From contig JAFKHV010000013.1 in NCBI GenBank assembly GCA_017306715.1, forward strand, positions 24,009 to 88,008: a DNA stretch of 64,000 bases, given 5' to 3'. This document shows, one piece after another, positions 62,493 to 64,000 of the stretch. The first letter of the stretch is position 1; each line of letters opens with the position of its first letter. The stretch comes from Legionella sp. (lineage in GTDB: Bacteria; Pseudomonadota; Gammaproteobacteria; Legionellales; Legionellaceae). The notes below the pieces were generated by a model. The model had not been told where the DNA came from, did not search any database, and saw only the letters and a list, made by a program, of their open reading frames with translations. The position numbers and the translations under genes were made by a program.

Positions 62493-63730
62493 TTGAAAAA
62501 CCAACAATTATCAGGCCGTAGCTTGACTGCATTAAGCCTAATGATATTTTTCATTGCCGATATTCAAGGAGGCATAGGTCCTATCCTCTCTATCTATTTA
62601 CGGTCCAACTTGGGATGGGATACTAGTCAGGTGGTATCGCGCTCGCGACCACAGGCATTGCTGGGGTATTATTTCAAATTCCCAGCGGAATGATCGTTGA
62701 TGCGCTTCGATTTAAGCGATCCCTTATCGTTTTTGCTTGCACCTGCATAATTCTTAGCTGCGTCATTTTGTTAAGTCAAACTTCTTTGTACCTGATTGTT
62801 GCAGCACAATCCCTTGTTGGACTCGCAATAAGCATTATCCCACCTTCAATCGCCGCGATAACCCTAGGATTGGTGGGTAAAGAACTGTTTCCCCTAAGAG
62901 TTAGTATTAACGAATCCATTGTTCATGCAGGGACCTTATTTGCTATATTAATCATTGGAATATTGGCTCAATTTTACGGCCATGCCTGGATTGTATACGG
63001 CACAATTATGTTCTCAATTTTGGCCTTAATGCCAATACTATTCATTAATCCTAAAGAGATAAACTATGCAGCCGCAAGAGAGCTGCCTCTGATACAAAAC
63101 GGGAACGATGAAGCCCAAGCCGCGCCAATCGCTTTAATAAAAATCGCACAAACAAAATCAATTCTAATCTTCTTTAGCGCAGTGATTGTTTTTCATTTTG
63201 CTAATGCCGCGCAACTACCATTGGTTGGCCAAGAACTTGCTAAAATTAATCCCGACAATGATTCTATCTTTATGGCAGGTTGTATCGTATTAGCACAAAT
63301 TGTGATGGTTGGAGTTGCTTACTTTTTGGGATTCATAATCGATAAAGTAGGTCGGAAGCCGATTTTTTTATTTTCATTTATCTTTTTAATTTTACGCTCC
63401 CTTTTATTTTCAATAACAGAAAACTCGTTTTATCTACTCATTATCCAGCTGCTAGACGGCATTAGTGCCGGCATTTTTGGCGTGATGTCCGTGGTTATTG
63501 TTTCGGATTTAGCCAGTGGAACCGGGCGATTTAATTTATTATTAGGAGCTCTAGGATTATGCGTCGGACTCGGTTCCTCATTAAGCAATATAATTGCCGG
63601 ATTCATAACAAAAATGTACGGGTTTCAGGTAGGATTTATTTCTTTATCTTTTATTGCCTTCATCGGATTGGTTATTTATTCATTTGCACTAAAAGAAACC
63701 CATGGGTCTCCTGAGCCAGAGACCCTATGA
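62493..63730 (+). pseudogene. MFS transporter, frameshifted
   Basis: A TTG start at 62493 (AAGGAG 5-7 bases upstream) encodes the first two membrane segments: LTALSLMIFFIADIQGGIGPILSIYLRSNLGWDTSQV. The frame then leaves at about 62630; the second frame from 62690 carries the remaining about 346 residues with ten helices. Adding one base to the GG in GTGGTATC yields DTSQVGIALATTGIAGVLFQIPSGMIVDALRF, a typical MFS TM2 and loop. The second part has DKVGRKPIFLFSFIF (motif A-like). The intact protein would have about 412 residues. Substrate unknown; the family includes drug and metabolite exporters. A single lost base may be a sequencing error. Confidence 0.85.
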
Positions 63731-64000
63731 AATTGAACCTTAAATCGAATTTTGAGTTTTAAATATGTTGATAAACTCTGAAGTGGTTCCTCGTCCATTA
63801 GTCAGCTAAGTTCGACAACCTCCCTCATTTTATTGGAAAAAGAAAAGAAACAAAACTTCACTACATAATTCTTTAAATCAATATGAACTCTCATTAATCG
63901 CAATAAAGAATTTTTATTGCATCGTTAAACACAATATGACGTTATTTTTTGCAGTGTTTTAATTACTTGCTTTCGCGCTTTCAAGAAAATTAAGATTCCA
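63731..64000. other. Intergenic tail of the window
   Basis: About 270 bases after the MFS stop, AT-rich, with no supported gene, terminator or RNA. Confidence 0.4.

Noticed and set aside
63703..63726. GGGTCTC/GAGACCC stem at the end of the MFS gene
   Set aside because: It lies inside the coding sequence and no T-run follows, so a terminator is not supported.

Overview
The window looks like chromosome of a Legionella species, or a close relative in the Legionellales. The evidence is an AT-rich base composition together with several ankyrin-repeat proteins, coiled-coil and membrane-hairpin proteins of Dot/Icm effector style, an AST arginine-catabolism operon, a type A PutA, a minimal ProQ/FinO protein and many secreted hydrolases. 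No rRNA, tRNA, CRISPR array or intact insertion sequence was seen.

Layout. 1-8.8 kb: a secreted repeat protein cut by the window edge, a broken ankyrin gene, two unrecognised effector-like proteins (one with YopJ/Ulp-like active-site spacing; one with a bipartite nuclear localisation signal, TALE-like helical units and a Q/N/Y-rich tail), a hybrid histidine kinase and an ATP-grasp enzyme. 9-12.6 kb: an ankyrin-type gene split by one in-frame stop, an outer-membrane barrel protein and a GH18 chitinase. 12.6-21 kb: amino-acid metabolism. A MarR regulator with a non-ATG start faces an ornithine cyclodeaminase/PLP-lyase pair across a palindromic operator; convergent to these is an operon of M20 peptidase, astA, astD, astB and a spermidine-synthase-like gene. 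21-31 kb: a coiled-coil effector candidate, a UDG-like protein without the catalytic Asp, ubiG, a minimal ProQ protein, a possible structured sRNA, an L,D-transpeptidase, putA, a thiolase and a TetR regulator. 31-36 kb: small secreted proteins, two related tandem membrane-hairpin proteins, an SDR and a DUF1415 protein. 36.3-44.7 kb: one giant gene (about 2781 aa) with a SecA-like ATPase core. 45-54.5 kb: patatin, papain-like protease, HerA-like ATPase, small stress proteins, glycosyltransferase, PncC, a C58-protease-like ankyrin protein and RlpA. 54.7-62.3 kb: an islet dominated by small stress and envelope proteins (SDR, two glycine-zipper proteins, DUF3309, MgtC, hemerythrin, zinc ADH, KGG, DUF883-like, DUF2383) that also holds an alpha-amylase. 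62.5-63.7 kb: a frameshifted MFS transporter.

How the genes fit together. AstA, AstB and AstD give three of the five steps from arginine to glutamate; PutA oxidises proline to glutamate and the cyclodeaminase could feed ornithine into proline. That fits a bacterium living on host amino acids. The effector-like genes are candidates for host manipulation; their secretion is inferred, not shown.

Four genes carry single-base frameshifts, mostly in homopolymer runs, and two carry in-frame stops, so either sequencing error or ongoing gene decay must be considered.
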